Shown piece after piece: positions 10,325-19,447 of a stretch of DNA of 64,000 nt. The position numbers and the translations under genes are program-made. This DNA comes from Mycolicibacterium flavescens (lineage in GTDB: Bacteria > Actinomycetota > Actinomycetes > Mycobacteriales > Mycobacteriaceae), in NCBI RefSeq assembly GCF_001722335.1, contig NZ_MIHA01000005.1, forward strand, positions 62,001-126,000. Direction: 5' to 3'. The notes beneath the pieces are model-generated. The model had not been told where the DNA came from. It did no database searches and saw only the letters and a list, made by a program, of their open reading frames with translations. Position 1 is the stretch's first letter; every line of letters starts with the position of its first letter.

Positions 10325-11161
10325 TCAGCGCTTCTTGCCGGTGCGCCGGCGACGGACGATGAGCTTGTTGCTCGCTTTGTTGGGTTTGCGGGTGCGGCCC
10401 TCGGGCTTACCCCACGGGCTGACCGGGTGACGACCGCCGGAGGTCTTACCCTCACCACCACCGTGCGGGTGGTCGACCGGGTTCATCACGACACCACGAA
10501 CGGTGGGACGCTTGCCCTTCCACCGCATCCGGCCGGCTTTGCCCCAGTTGATGTTGGCCTGCTCGGCGTTGCCGACCTCGCCGACGGTGGCGCGGCAGCG
10601 CACGTCGACGCGGCGGATCTCACCGGAGGGCATACGCAGCGAGGCGTAGGTGCCTTCCTTGCCGAGCAGCTGGATGCTCGAACCGGCCGAGCGGGCCAGC
10701 TTGGCGCCACCACCGGGTCGCAGCTCCACGGCGTGGATCAGCGTGCCCGCGGGGATGTTGCGCAGCGGCAGGTTGTTACCGGGCTTGATGTCGGCGTTGG
10801 CGCCCGATTCGATCACGTCGCCCTGCTTGATGCCCTGCGGCGCGATGATGTAGCGCTTCTCGCCGTCCAGGTAGTGCAGCAGCGCGATGTTCGCGGTGCG
10901 GTTCGGGTCGTACTCGATGTGCGCGACCTTGGCGTTCACGCCGTCTTTGTCGTGTCGCCGGAAGTCGATCACCCGATAGGCGCGCTTGTGCCCGCCGCCC
11001 TTGTGCCGAGTCGTGATGCGGCCGTGAGCGTTTCGCCCACCCTTACCGTGCAGCGGACGAACCAGCGACTTCTCCGGGTGGTCGCGGGTGATCTCAGCGA
11101 AATCGGAGACGCTGGCACCGCGACGACCGGGGGTCGTCGGCTTGTACTTGCGAATTGCCAT
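10325..11161 (-). CDS. rplB: 50S ribosomal protein L2 (uL2)
   Basis: A 278-aa protein needed for subunit association and peptidyl transferase assembly. N-terminal signature [21 protein letters not shown]-binding OB and SH3-like folds, and the conserved C-terminal [28 protein letters not shown] with the histidine implicated in activity are all present in order. It lies 24 bp after rplW and is full length. Confidence 0.98.
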   Translation of the reverse strand: MAIRKYKPTTPGRRGASVSDFAEITRDHPEKSLVRPLHGKGGRNAHGRITTRHKGGGHKRAYRVIDFRRHDKDGVNAKVAHIEYDPNRTANIALLHYLDGEKRYIIAPQGIKQGDVIESGANADIKPGNNLPLRNIPAGTLIHAVELRPGGGAKLARSAGSSIQLLGKEGTYASLRMPSGEIRRVDVRCRATVGEVGNAEQANINWGKAGRMRWKGKRPTVRGVVMNPVDHPHGGGEGKTSGGRHPVSPWGKPEGRTRKPNKASNKLIVRRRRTGKKR

Positions 11162-11185
11162 GATTCTTCAGGTTCTCCCTGCCGG

Positions 11186-11488
11186 CTAGGCCGGCGCTCC
11201 GAACAGGTCGATGGGCTTGCTGCCCGCGGCCAGCGTGACGATCGCGCGCTTGGTGCTCTTGCGCTGTCCGTACCCGGTACGGGTGCGCTTGCGCTTGCCC
11301 TGCCGATTAGCGGTGTTCACCGAGTCGACCTTCACGTTGAAGATCTTCTCGATCGCGATCTTGATCTGCGTCTTGTTCGAGTCCGGGTGCACGACGAACG
11401 TGTACACGTTGTCCTCGATCAACCCGTACGACTTCTCCGAGATGACCGGAGCCAGGATGATGTCGCGGGGGTCTGCAATTGTTGCCAT
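11186..11488 (-). CDS. rplW: 50S ribosomal protein L23 (uL23)
   Basis: A 100-aa exit-site protein that docks trigger factor and SRP. Core [48 protein letters not shown] is standard. Its start codon shares a base with the rplD stop, so the pair is coupled. Confidence 0.97.
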   Translation of the reverse strand: MATIADPRDIILAPVISEKSYGLIEDNVYTFVVHPDSNKTQIKIAIEKIFNVKVDSVNTANRQGKRKRTRTGYGQRKSTKRAIVTLAAGSKPIDLFGAPA

Positions 11489-12153
11489 CAGACCGACGCT
11501 CCTTCTTTTTCGTCGTTCGCGCCCGCTGTGTTGGCCGCGATGTAGGCGTTCAACGCCTCCACGCTGAACACCACGTCGTCGGCGTTGAGCACGTCGTAGG
11601 TGTTGAGCTGGTCGGGCGAGATCACGTGCACGCCAGGCAGGTTGCGCACGCTCTTGAGGCTGACCTCGTCGGTGCGGCCGATGACCAGCAGCACCTTGGT
11701 GCGGTCGGTCAGCGTGCCCAGGAACGCCTTGGCGCTCTTGGTCGACGGGGTCTGCCCCTCGACGATCTCGGTGATCGCGTGGATCCGGTCGTTGCGTGCC
11801 CGGTCCGACAGCGCGCTGCGCAGCGCGGCGCGGATCATCTTCTTCGGGGTGCGCTCGCTGTAGTCGCGCGGCTTCGGGCCGTGCACGGTGCCGCCGCCGG
11901 TGAACTGCGGCGCCCGCGTCGAACCCTGACGGGCGCGGCCGGTGCCCTTCTGCCGGTACGGCTTCTTGCCGCCGCCACGGACCTCGCCACGCGTCTTGGT
12001 CGAGTGCGTGCCCTGCCGCGCCGCGGCCAGCTGCGCCGTCACCACCTGGTGCATGAGCGCGATGTTCGTCTCGACGTCGAACAGCTCGGCGGGCAGCTCC
12101 ACGGAGCCGTCTTTGGTTCCCGCCGGGGTGTGGACATCAACTTTGAGAGCCAT
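11488..12153 (-). CDS. rplD: 50S ribosomal protein L4 (uL4)
   Basis: A 221-aa protein whose extended loop ([19 protein letters not shown], about 65-85) lines the exit tunnel. In E. coli it also represses its own S10 operon; whether the mycobacterial leader responds to L4 is unknown, but the long leader upstream of rpsJ makes it worth noting. It overlaps rplC by one base. Confidence 0.97.
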   Translation of the reverse strand: MALKVDVHTPAGTKDGSVELPAELFDVETNIALMHQVVTAQLAAARQGTHSTKTRGEVRGGGKKPYRQKGTGRARQGSTRAPQFTGGGTVHGPKPRDYSERTPKKMIRAALRSALSDRARNDRIHAITEIVEGQTPSTKSAKAFLGTLTDRTKVLLVIGRTDEVSLKSVRNLPGVHVISPDQLNTYDVLNADDVVFSVEALNAYIAANTAGANDEKEGASV

Positions 12154-12806
12154 TACTTTTCGCCTCGCTTGATTGCGCTGCGGACCATCACGAGCCCGCC
12201 GTTGCGGCCGGGGATGGCGCCCTTGATCAACAGCACGCCGTTCTCGGCGTCGACCTTGTGCACCACCAGGTTCTGCGTCGTCACGCGGTCGTTGCCCATC
12301 CGGCCCGACATCCGCGTGCCCTTGAACACCCGGCCCGGGGTGGCGCAGCCTCCGATGGAACCGGGCCGACGGTGCACGGCCTGCGCGCCGTGGCTGGCGC
12401 CCTGGCCGCGGAAACCGTGCCGCTTCATGGTGCCGGCGAATCCCTTGCCCTTGCTGGTGCCGGTCACGTCGACGTAGGTGCCGTCGGCGAAGATCTCGGC
12501 GGTCAGCTCCTGGCCGACCTCGTATTCGGCGGCGGCCGTCTCGTCATCGAGCCGGAACTCGGCCAGGTGACGGCGCGGGTTGACCCCGGCGGCCGAGAAC
12601 TGGCCTGTGACAGGCTTGTTGACCTTGCGCGGGCTGATCTCGCCGTAGGCCAGCTGCACAGCGCTGTAGCCGTCGCGTTCCGGCGTGCGGATCCGCGTCA
12701 CCACGTTGGGGCCGGCCTTGACGACCGTCACCGGCACGACCCGGTTGTTCTCGTCGAACACCTGCGTCATGCCCAGCTTGGTGCCCAGAATGCCTTTTCT
12801 AGCCAT
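12153..12806 (-). CDS. rplC: 50S ribosomal protein L3 (uL3)
   Basis: A 217-aa early assembly protein reaching towards the peptidyl transferase centre. It starts [19 protein letters not shown] and contains the conserved loop [25 protein letters not shown] in pieces, ending [30 protein letters not shown]. It lies 27 bp after rpsJ. Confidence 0.98.
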   Translation of the reverse strand: MARKGILGTKLGMTQVFDENNRVVPVTVVKAGPNVVTRIRTPERDGYSAVQLAYGEISPRKVNKPVTGQFSAAGVNPRRHLAEFRLDDETAAAEYEVGQELTAEIFADGTYVDVTGTSKGKGFAGTMKRHGFRGQGASHGAQAVHRRPGSIGGCATPGRVFKGTRMSGRMGNDRVTTQNLVVHKVDAENGVLLIKGAIPGRNGGLVMVRSAIKRGEK

Positions 12807-12833
12807 GGTTCTGGAAGTCTCCTACTGGGATGC

Positions 12834-13139
12834 CTATTGAATGTTGACGTCGACGCTGGCCGGCAGATCGATGCGCATGAGAGCGTCAACGGTCTTCGGC
12901 GTCGGGTCGAGGATGTCGATCAGCCGCTTGTGAGTACGCATCTCGAAGTGCTCCCTCGAGTCCTTGTACTTGTGCGGGGACCGGATGACGCAGTACACGT
13001 TCTTCTCGGTCGGCAGCGGCACAGGGCCGACCACGCTGGCGCCGGTTCTGGTGACCGTTTCCACGATCTTGCGCGCCGAGGCGTCGATCGCCTCGTGGTC
13101 GTAGGCCTTGAGCCTGATGCGGATCTTCTGTCCCGCCAC
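12834..13139 (-). CDS. rpsJ: 30S ribosomal protein S10 (uS10, NusE)
   Basis: A 101-aa first gene of the S10 operon. As NusE it also joins NusB in antitermination. Core [24 protein letters not shown] and the loop [26 protein letters not shown] are standard. The GTG start at 13139 is preceded by a good ribosome binding site (AGGAGAAGC). Promoter and an unusual long leader are described separately. Confidence 0.98.
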
Positions 13140-13241
13140 GCTTCTCCTACCTCACTCATACTGGGCCCGTTTCGGGGCCGCTCTCACCGGCGCAGCTCGC
13201 GCTGCTAGCCGCCGCTGTTCTTCTGTCTGTGGTCCACCGGT

Positions 13242-13262
13242 CCCCGCGGTCGGGTGTGTCGC
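13242..13262 (-). promoter_or_regulatory. Leader element shared with the rpsL operon
   Basis: On the transcribed strand this reads GCGACACACCCGACCGCGGG plus one further G. The copy in the rpsL leader at 47018-47038 differs at one base of 21. It lies 103-123 nt upstream of the rpsJ start and 135 nt from the proposed -10 to its 5' end (134 nt for rpsL). Its function is not known to me; a leader structure or regulatory site is the natural reading. Confidence 0.6.
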
Positions 13263-13396
13263 CCGCACGCACACTCATTCGCGGCGAAAATTCGTCACGA
13301 TCGAGATTGGCACCGGATGCGCCCGGGTGGGCGTCGGTCGGATGCCCCGGCCACGCGGTCCGAACTGGCACCGGCCCGGCTCAAGGCAACCCGAAC

Positions 13397-13425
13397 AGTA
13401 TGCCCTAGAAAACGGCACGCTCCAA
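13397..13425 (-). promoter_or_regulatory. Proposed promoter of the S10 operon
   Basis: TTGGAG (13420-13425) and CATACT (13397-13402) are separated by 17 bp on the minus strand. The same -35 hexamer and spacing occur before rpsL. The start of transcription would be near 13390, giving a leader of about 250 nt. The rest of the 375-bp interval 13140-13514 carries this leader and, on the other strand, the upstream region of the DUF4442 gene; no further gene is seen. Confidence 0.45.
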
Positions 13426-13514
13426 ATCCCTGGCCATCGCAAACCGGAGCGAAACCGGGCCGCCCGGGCAGCTGCGCGGACGGCCCATCTTACCGGCCAG
13501 TAAGGTGACTCGCC

Positions 13515-13994
13515 ATGTCCGCTCCGACCTCCACCTATCGCGCGTGGAAGCGCCTCGCCGGCATCCCCGGCGGCACCTGGGCCTTTTCGGCCGCGGCGAT
13601 CGCGCGGGTGCCCTACTTCGCCTCGATCACCCCGCACGTGGTGTCCATGAAGCCCGGATTCGCCGAAGTCACGGTGCCGAAGTGGTTCTTCGTGCACAAC
13701 CATCTGCACACCGTGCACGCGATCGCGTCGTGCAACGCCGCCGAGATGGCGATGGGCATGCTGATGGAGGCCACCGTGCCGGCAAGCCACCGGTGGATCC
13801 CCAAGGCCATGAGTGTCGAGTACCTGGACAAGGCCACCACCTCGCTGCGGGCCCAGGCGCGGCTGACCCCGCCGGACTTCACGGTGATCACCGAGGGCGC
13901 CGAGGTCACAGTGCCGGTCAGCGTGGTCGACCGGGCGGGCACCGAGGTGGTGCACGCCGACATCACCTGCTGGGTGACCCCGTCAGCGCGGTAG
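13515..13994 (+). CDS. DUF4442 hotdog-fold protein, putative thioesterase
   Basis: A 159-aa single-domain protein of the DUF4442 / PaaI-like hotdog group. Visible family features are HNHLHTVHAIASCNAAEMAMGMLM (the hotdog helix with the HN...H and E residues, about 66-90), followed by RWIPKAMSVEYLDKATT. Substrate is unknown; the fold usually hydrolyses acyl-CoA. It is divergent from rpsJ and its 3' end overlaps the carboxylesterase gene by 12 bp tail to tail. Confidence 0.8.
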   Translation: MSAPTSTYRAWKRLAGIPGGTWAFSAAAIARVPYFASITPHVVSMKPGFAEVTVPKWFFVHNHLHTVHAIASCNAAEMAMGMLMEATVPASHRWIPKAMSVEYLDKATTSLRAQARLTPPDFTVITEGAEVTVPVSVVDRAGTEVVHADITCWVTPSAR

Positions 13995-15548
13995 CCCGGC
14001 CCAGAACGCGCACTGATGTTTCTGCGCGAAGTCGGTGATGACGTGGTTGTCGCCGGGTGCCAGCCACAGCCACTCCCCCTGCTCGCCTCGCCGCGGCCAT
14101 CCCGCGCCGGGTGAGCCGGTCTCGGCGAACCGCACCCAGTGGCCGATCATCTCGTCGGCCAACCGCTGTTGGGCCGGATTCGGCGGCGGTGCGCCGCCCA
14201 CGTCGAAGAGGTACCGCAGTTCCAGCGAGTGCGCGGCCCCGATCGGGAACGGCGCTGCCCGCAGCGGCTCCGGCGCGGGGGCGTCGCGGTCGCCGAACTC
14301 CGACGCGTAGACGGGCTGATCGTCGAGCGCGTCGGCCATCCGGTCGGCCACGCATGCGAAGTCGGCGGCGGTGACCGCCGCCGAGTACGCCAGCGCGACG
14401 TTGCCGCCGTAGCGCTGCGGCGGGTACTGCGCGGCCACCGCAGCGGCGTTGGGCCCGAACGCCTCGGCCAGCAGTTCCGGGTACGCCGCGGCGTCCAGCG
14501 CGCGTCCCCGCAGGAACTGCAGCGCCGCGAACAGGTTGAACTCATCGGCGGTGGTGTTGATCATCACCGGCACCCGCGCGGCGCGTCCTTCGAGCATCGC
14601 GGTGACCGGGTTCTGCGGCAGCACCGCGGTGCCGGTGACCGGCCCGCTGAGCCGCTCGGTGCCGAAGTGGCCGTACAGCAACGGCTTTCGAAACCGGTCC
14701 GCGGGCAGTGAACGCAGGCACTGCACGACGGCGGCGGCGCAGCCGAGTTCGGCCGCGTACTCCCGGCTGGCCCGCTGCGCGGCGGGCAGGTCGGGCTGGG
14801 CGTGGCACGGCCCGCTCTGGATGATCGCGCCGCTGAACAGCCCCGCCGAGCCGGGCGCGACGAGGTGGTCGCACACCGCCATCCCGCCCGCGGACTCCCC
14901 GGCGATGGTGACCCGTTCGGGGTCGCCGCCGAACGCGGCGATGTTGTCGCGCACCCAGCGCAGCGCGAACTGCTGATCGGCGAGCCCGAAGTTGCCCGAC
15001 TCGGGTCCCAGCCCCGGATGCGCGAGGAACCCGAGCGCGCCGAGGCGGTAGTTGACGGTGAGCACGACGACGCCGCGGGTGGTCAGGCGGCGCGAGTCGT
15101 AGATGTCGCCGCTGCCGTTGAGGAAGCTGCCGCCGTGGAACCACACCAGCACCGGTTTGGGCTCGTTCGACGGCGGCGGAGTCCAGACGTTGAGCGTCAG
15201 GCAGTCCTCGCCGGTCGGGCTCGGGTCGAGGTCGGTGCTTGTGTCCTGCGTGCAGCGCCGCCCCGGCTGCGTCGCGTCGCGGAACCCGGCCCACTCCGCG
15301 ACCGGCGCGGGCGGCTGCCATCGCAGTGGGCCGAGCGGCGGTGCGGCGTAAGGGATTCCGGCGAAGTAGCGGTGGTCGATGGAGACCGTCCCGCGCACGG
15401 CGCCGCCGGTGACGTGGGCAACGGCCGGATCGACGGGGACCTTGATCGCGGCGGTCTCACCGTGCCCGCAACCGGCGATCAACATCGCGCTGGCCGTCAG
15501 CGCCGCGGCCACCTTGCGGCAGCGCCGGCCAACCGTTCCCGTCAGCAC
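13983..15548 (-). CDS. Type B carboxylesterase, lipoprotein
   Basis: A 521-aa alpha/beta hydrolase of the carboxylesterase/cholinesterase family, predicted to be anchored outside the membrane. The lipobox LIAGC places the lipidated cysteine at residue 27. The oxyanion motif HGG is at 138-140 and the nucleophile Ser219 lies in GESAGG; the Asp/Glu and His of the triad should lie at about 330 and 430. Substrate is unknown, with esters of lipids or xenobiotics the usual targets. The gene stands alone, convergent with the DUF4442 gene. A start at the first ATG (15548) is favoured since it gives a complete signal peptide. Confidence 0.88.
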   Translation of the reverse strand: MLTGTVGRRCRKVAAALTASAMLIAGCGHGETAAIKVPVDPAVAHVTGGAVRGTVSIDHRYFAGIPYAAPPLGPLRWQPPAPVAEWAGFRDATQPGRRCTQDTSTDLDPSPTGEDCLTLNVWTPPPSNEPKPVLVWFHGGSFLNGSGDIYDSRRLTTRGVVVLTVNYRLGALGFLAHPGLGPESGNFGLADQQFALRWVRDNIAAFGGDPERVTIAGESAGGMAVCDHLVAPGSAGLFSGAIIQSGPCHAQPDLPAAQRASREYAAELGCAAAVVQCLRSLPADRFRKPLLYGHFGTERLSGPVTGTAVLPQNPVTAMLEGRAARVPVMINTTADEFNLFAALQFLRGRALDAAAYPELLAEAFGPNAAAVAAQYPPQRYGGNVALAYSAAVTAADFACVADRMADALDDQPVYASEFGDRDAPAPEPLRAAPFPIGAAHSLELRYLFDVGGAPPPNPAQQRLADEMIGHWVRFAETGSPGAGWPRRGEQGEWLWLAPGDNHVITDFAQKHQCAFWAGLPR

Positions 15549-15590
15549 TCCGCGAGCCTACTGACGTCCACCGGGCCCGCGGTCCCGCCA

Positions 15591-15716
15591 TCGCCCACAG
15601 TCGACGAACTCGTGCCGCGACGGGACGCTGTCGAGCTGACCGCCGACCCCGAATTCATCGCGACGATCTTCGTCGGCGGGCTACGGAACCTGCTGATCGG
15701 TACCCGCTGCGCTGAC
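15591..15716 (+). pseudogene. Relic of a cytochrome P450 C-terminus
   Basis: In one frame this stretch encodes ELVPRRDAVELTADPEF followed by IATIFVGGLRNLLIGTRC. That lines up without gaps with the last 35 or so residues of the intact P450 downstream (ELIPRLESIELAGTPEL, then TATTFVGGLKHLPIRYSL). No start, heme motif or earlier P450 sequence is visible, so it appears to be the surviving tail of a deleted neighbour or tandem duplicate. Confidence 0.7.
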
Positions 15717-15774
15717 CCGGACGTGACTCAGCGCATCCTCACCGCGGCGAGTGGCGGCAGTCACATACACTGTG

Positions 15775-15790
15775 CTTGACACCCGTCAAG
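15775..15790. promoter_or_regulatory. Inverted repeat in the P450 promoter region
   Basis: CTTGAC-ACCC-GTCAAG is a perfect 6-bp inverted repeat 47 bp before the P450 start. It contains a TTGACA that could be a -35, and TACACT at 15765-15770 could be a -10 placing the repeat at the transcription start. Either way it is a plausible operator. A ribosome binding site AAGGAG is at 15825-15830. Confidence 0.45.
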
Positions 15791-15836
15791 TTCGTAATAC
15801 CGGATGTAAACGTTTCCCGAAAGTGAAGGAGCCCGC

Positions 15837-17087
15837 ATGAGCACGCCGACGATGGATGACGCCGCCAAGGTCCTCGCCGATCCGGAGGGCTACGCAGACG
15901 ACGCACGCCTGCACGCGGCACTGACCCATCTTCGGGCGAACAATCCGGTGGCCTACGTCGACAACCCGCCCTACCGGCCGTTCTGGGCGATCACCAAGCA
16001 CGCCGACATCATGGCCATCGAACGGGACAACAACCTGTGGCTGTCCGAACCGCGGCCACTGCTCGCCGCAGCCGAGGTCGACGACGTCCTCAAGGCTCAA
16101 CTCGAGGCAGGCATCGGGCTGCGCACCCTCATCCACATGGACGACCCGCACCACCGCAAGGTGCGTGCCATCGGTGCCGACTGGTTCCGCCCGAAGGCCA
16201 TGCGCGACTTGAAGGTTCGCGTCGACGAGCTGGCCAAGCGTTATGTCGATCGGATGCGAGAGGTGGGGCCCGAATGCGACTTCGTCACCGAGATCGCGGT
16301 GAACTTCCCGCTGTACGTGATCATGTCGCTGCTGGGCTTGCCGGAGGAGGACTTTCCGCGCATGCACATGCTCACCCAGGAGATGTTCGGGGGCAACGAC
16401 GAGGAGTTCCAACGCGGGAAGACGCCCGAGGACATGCTCGCGGTGCTGGCGGACTTCTTCAACTACTTCGCCACGCTGACCGCCTCACGGCGGGCCAATC
16501 CGACCGACGACCTGGCCTCGGCGATCGCCAACGGCCGCATCGACGGTGAGCCCCTGTCGGACATGGACACCGCGTCGTACTACGTCATCGTCGCCAGCGC
16601 CGGCCACGACACCACCAAGGACGCCATCTCCGGCGGACTGCACGCACTGATCGAGAACCCCGGGGAACTGGACCGGTTGCGCACCGACCCCGGCCTGATG
16701 CCGCTGGCCGTCGAGGAGATGATCCGCTGGTCGACGCCGGTCAAGGAGTTCATGCGCACCGCGGCCGAGGACACCTCGGTGCGCGGTGTGCCGATCGCCA
16801 AGGGCGAATCCGTCTACCTGGCTTACGTGTCCGGCAACCGTGACGAGGAGGTCTTCGACGAGCCGTTCCGCTTCGACGTCGGCCGCGATCCCAACCGGCA
16901 CGTGTCGTTCGGATACGGCGTGCACTTCTGCCTCGGGGCCGCACTGGCCCGCATGGAGATGAACAGCTTCTTCACCGAACTGATCCCGCGGCTGGAATCG
17001 ATCGAACTGGCCGGCACCCCGGAGCTGACCGCCACCACATTCGTCGGCGGCCTCAAGCACCTGCCGATTCGCTACTCGCTGAAGTGA
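15837..17087 (+). CDS. Cytochrome P450
   Basis: A 416-aa soluble bacterial P450 that would hydroxylate a hydrophobic substrate with electrons from ferredoxin and a reductase. The I-helix AGHDTT is at 255-260, the ExxR pair at E294/R297 (EEMIRW), and the heme-binding FGYGVHFCLG has the axial Cys365. It resembles mycobacterial CYPs of the CYP125/142/188 type, but I cannot assign the subfamily. No ferredoxin gene is adjacent; a ferredoxin-reductase-like flavoprotein lies 13 kb away at 30173-31348. Its 3' end overlaps the TetR gene by 35 bp tail to tail. The relic of a second P450 lies just upstream. Confidence 0.93.
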   Translation: MSTPTMDDAAKVLADPEGYADDARLHAALTHLRANNPVAYVDNPPYRPFWAITKHADIMAIERDNNLWLSEPRPLLAAAEVDDVLKAQLEAGIGLRTLIHMDDPHHRKVRAIGADWFRPKAMRDLKVRVDELAKRYVDRMREVGPECDFVTEIAVNFPLYVIMSLLGLPEEDFPRMHMLTQEMFGGNDEEFQRGKTPEDMLAVLADFFNYFATLTASRRANPTDDLASAIANGRIDGEPLSDMDTASYYVIVASAGHDTTKDAISGGLHALIENPGELDRLRTDPGLMPLAVEEMIRWSTPVKEFMRTAAEDTSVRGVPIAKGESVYLAYVSGNRDEEVFDEPFRFDVGRDPNRHVSFGYGVHFCLGAALARMEMNSFFTELIPRLESIELAGTPELTATTFVGGLKHLPIRYSLK

Positions 17088-17703
17088 TTTCGCCCGACTT
17101 GCGGGCGTGGGTGGCAAGGAAGCCGTCGACGGCGGCTACCGCGCAGGCTCGGTAGTCGAAGTCGGCGACGGTGGAGAGCCTGCCGAGGATCAGCGGTCCG
17201 ATGAGCAGCGCGATGGTCTGGATGCGGTCGACCTCGTCGAGCTCCTCGGCCGCCTGCGGGCTGTCGAGGATCGCGTCGAACGGCACCGAGTAGAGCTGCA
17301 CGATCCGCGACCGCAGCGTGCCGACCGCATCCGAATCCTCTTCGCGTACTTCAGGATAGGAGCCGACGTCGGGGCCTGATGCCATCCACGTCATCGCGGT
17401 GAGCATCGCGGGCACCTCGGCGATCGACTCCGCCCAGCCCTCCACCACCGCGATCAGCCGGTCTCGCAGGCTGCCCTCGGCCGGCGGCATCGGCGCGGGG
17501 CTGAGCAGACCCATGAATGCCGCGGCCATCAGGTCGTTGGCGCTGGAGAAGTGCCGGTAGAGCGTGGCGCGCGCGACGTTGGCGGTGCGGGTGACGGCGT
17601 CGATGGTCACCGCGTTCGGCCCACCGGTCCGCAGCAGCGTGGTGGCCGCCTCAAGCAGGCGGGCCCGGGACCGGGCGGGCCGCGGATCGGTACCGCCGCT
17701 CAT
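17053..17703 (-). CDS. TetR family repressor, probably of the adjacent efflux gene
   Basis: A 216-aa regulator with an N-terminal helix-turn-helix (about 12-60: ARLLEAATTLLRTGGPNAVTIDAVTRTANVARATLYRHF in parts). It is divergent from the MFS exporter at 17801, with twin operators between them, an arrangement in which the TetR protein normally represses the pump and itself until a substrate binds. The layout is like LfrR/LfrA of M. smegmatis, but I do not claim orthology. Its 3' end overlaps the P450 gene by 35 bp. Confidence 0.88.
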   Translation of the reverse strand: MSGGTDPRPARSRARLLEAATTLLRTGGPNAVTIDAVTRTANVARATLYRHFSSANDLMAAAFMGLLSPAPMPPAEGSLRDRLIAVVEGWAESIAEVPAMLTAMTWMASGPDVGSYPEVREEDSDAVGTLRSRIVQLYSVPFDAILDSPQAAEELDEVDRIQTIALLIGPLILGRLSTVADFDYRACAVAAVDGFLATHARKSGEITSASSESAGA

Positions 17704-17730
17704 CGTTTACCTCACCTCCAGACCGGGAAC

Positions 17731-17765
17731 AAGACTATCGGTCTTGCTACGAGACTGTTAGTCTC
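17731..17765. promoter_or_regulatory. Twin TetR operators between regulator and pump
   Basis: AAGAC-N5-GTCTT (17731-17745) and GAGACT-GTT-AGTCTC (17751-17765) are two related inverted repeats whose centres are 20 bp apart. They share the AGACT...AGTCT-type half-site. They occupy the 97-bp divergent intergenic region between the TetR gene and the MFS gene. Confidence 0.7.
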
Positions 17766-17800
17766 AAAAGTCTCCTTTTGCCGAAAGAGAGCGACAGTTC

Positions 17801-19447
17801 ATGGTCAACACCCTCGAACGGTCTGATCAGGATATCGACGCGAACATGGGCACCCTGACCAAGTCCCGCCGCGTCTGGTTGCTGACGATCGCCTCCCTGG
17901 ATGTCCTGCTGGTGATTTCGTCGATGGTCGCTCTGAACGCCGCAATGCCCGATCTCGCGGTGGAGACCTCGGCCAGCCAGACCCAGCTGACCTGGATCGT
18001 CGACGGGTACACGCTGGTGCTGGCGTGCCTGCTGTTGCCGGCGGGCGCATTGGGCGACCGGTACGGCCGGCGCGGCGCGCTGCTGCTCGGGTTGGCCGTC
18101 TTCGGGGCGGCGTCGTTGGCGCCGGTGTTCTTCGACAGCCCGACGCAGATCATCGTGGCGCGGGCCGTCGCGGGTGTCGGCGCCGCGTTCGTCATGCCCG
18201 CGACGTTGTCGTTGCTGACCGCGGCGTTCCCGAAGAGCGAACGCAACAAGGCCGTCGGGATCTGGGCGGGCGTCGCGAGTTCGGGCGCGATCGTGGGCTT
18301 TCTGGGCACCGGGGTCCTGCTGCACTTCTTCTCGTGGCAGTCGATCTTCTGGGCATTCGCCGGTTCCTCTCTCGCGTTGTTGTTGTGCACATTCACAATC
18401 CGGTCCTCGCGCGACGAGACGGCCGCCCCGCTGGACTGGGTCGGCGCGGTCACGATCGGCGGTGCCGTCGCGGTCTTCGTCTACGGCGTCATCGAGGCGC
18501 CGATTCGCGGCTGGAGCCACCCGATGGTCTGGGGGTGCATGGCCGCCGGGGTGGTGCTCGCGGGCGTGTTCACCGCGGTGGAACTGCGCAAGCGCCACCC
18601 GCTGCTCGATGTGCGGTTGTTCGCCCGGCCTGACTTCGCCACCGGCTCGATCGGGATCACGTTCCTGTTCTTCGCCAACTTCGGGTTCTTTTTCGTCGAG
18701 ATGCAGTACCTGCAGTTGCTGCTCGGCTATAGCGCGCTGCAGACCGCGTTCGCGCTGTCCCCGCTGGCGCTTCCGATCATGGTGCTCGGCGCCACCATGC
18801 ACCTGTACCTGCCGAGGGTAGGGCTGCGCACCACGGTCGCCGCGGGACTGCTGTTGTTGGCGGCCGGGCTGTTCTGGATGAGCCGGCTCGGCGCCGACGC
18901 GGTCTATCTCGACCTGGTCGGCCCGCTTCTGGTCGCCGCGGTCGGTATCGGCCTGTGTGTCGCGCCGACGACCTCGGCGATCATGAACGCGGTGCCGACG
19001 GACAAGCAGGGTGTCGCATCGGCCGTCAACGACACCACCCGGGAGGTCGGCGCCGCGGTCGGTATCGCGGTCGCCGGTTCCGTCCTTGCGGCACAATATA
19101 GTTCGGCGTTGGGTCCGGCGTTGTCCGCGGTCCCCGAGCAGCTCCGCACAGCCGCTTCGGATTCGCTGGCCAACGCGTTGGAGGTGGCGCAGCGGATCGG
19201 CCCCGCGGGCGCCGGCCTGGCGGAAGCGGCCACGGCGGCGTTCGCCGAAGCCATGAGCCTGTCGCTGGTGGTGCTCGCGGTGGTGCTGGTGGTCGCCGCG
19301 GCGTTCGTCGCGCTGTGGGCGCCGGGCCGTGATGGCAAGCAGTTCGGTTTCCTGCGCAGGCGCTCAGGCGATGAACTCGGCGGCGCGGTGCCCGAGCATG
19401 CAGATGGTGGCGTGCGGGCCGCGGCTGGTGATCGTCGGGAGCACTGA
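17801..19447 (+). CDS. MFS drug exporter, DHA2 (14-helix) type
   Basis: A 548-aa proton-driven exporter with fourteen predicted membrane helices. The inter-helix motif A is visible as GALGDRYGRRGALLLG (about 80-95), and the second repeat begins around residue 270. The fifth-helix motif C is imperfect (SGAIVGFLGTG), unlike the intact copy in the second MFS gene at 40186. The last 60 residues are hydrophilic; the final 28 codons overlap mftG on the other strand by 84 bp. Regulation by the divergent TetR is likely. Substrates are unknown; quinolones, dyes and quaternary ammonium are typical of the family. Confidence 0.88.
   Translation: MVNTLERSDQDIDANMGTLTKSRRVWLLTIASLDVLLVISSMVALNAAMPDLAVETSASQTQLTWIVDGYTLVLACLLLPAGALGDRYGRRGALLLGLAVFGAASLAPVFFDSPTQIIVARAVAGVGAAFVMPATLSLLTAAFPKSERNKAVGIWAGVASSGAIVGFLGTGVLLHFFSWQSIFWAFAGSSLALLLCTFTIRSSRDETAAPLDWVGAVTIGGAVAVFVYGVIEAPIRGWSHPMVWGCMAAGVVLAGVFTAVELRKRHPLLDVRLFARPDFATGSIGITFLFFANFGFFFVEMQYLQLLLGYSALQTAFALSPLALPIMVLGATMHLYLPRVGLRTTVAAGLLLLAAGLFWMSRLGADAVYLDLVGPLLVAAVGIGLCVAPTTSAIMNAVPTDKQGVASAVNDTTREVGAAVGIAVAGSVLAAQYSSALGPALSAVPEQLRTAASDSLANALEVAQRIGPAGAGLAEAATAAFAEAMSLSLVVLAVVLVVAAAFVALWAPGRDGKQFGFLRRRSGDELGGAVPEHADGGVRAAAGDRREH

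Noticed and set aside
17801..19447. Naming the MFS/TetR pair lfrA/lfrR
   Set aside because: The layout is the same, but so are many TetR/DHA2 pairs, and sequence identity could not be tested.
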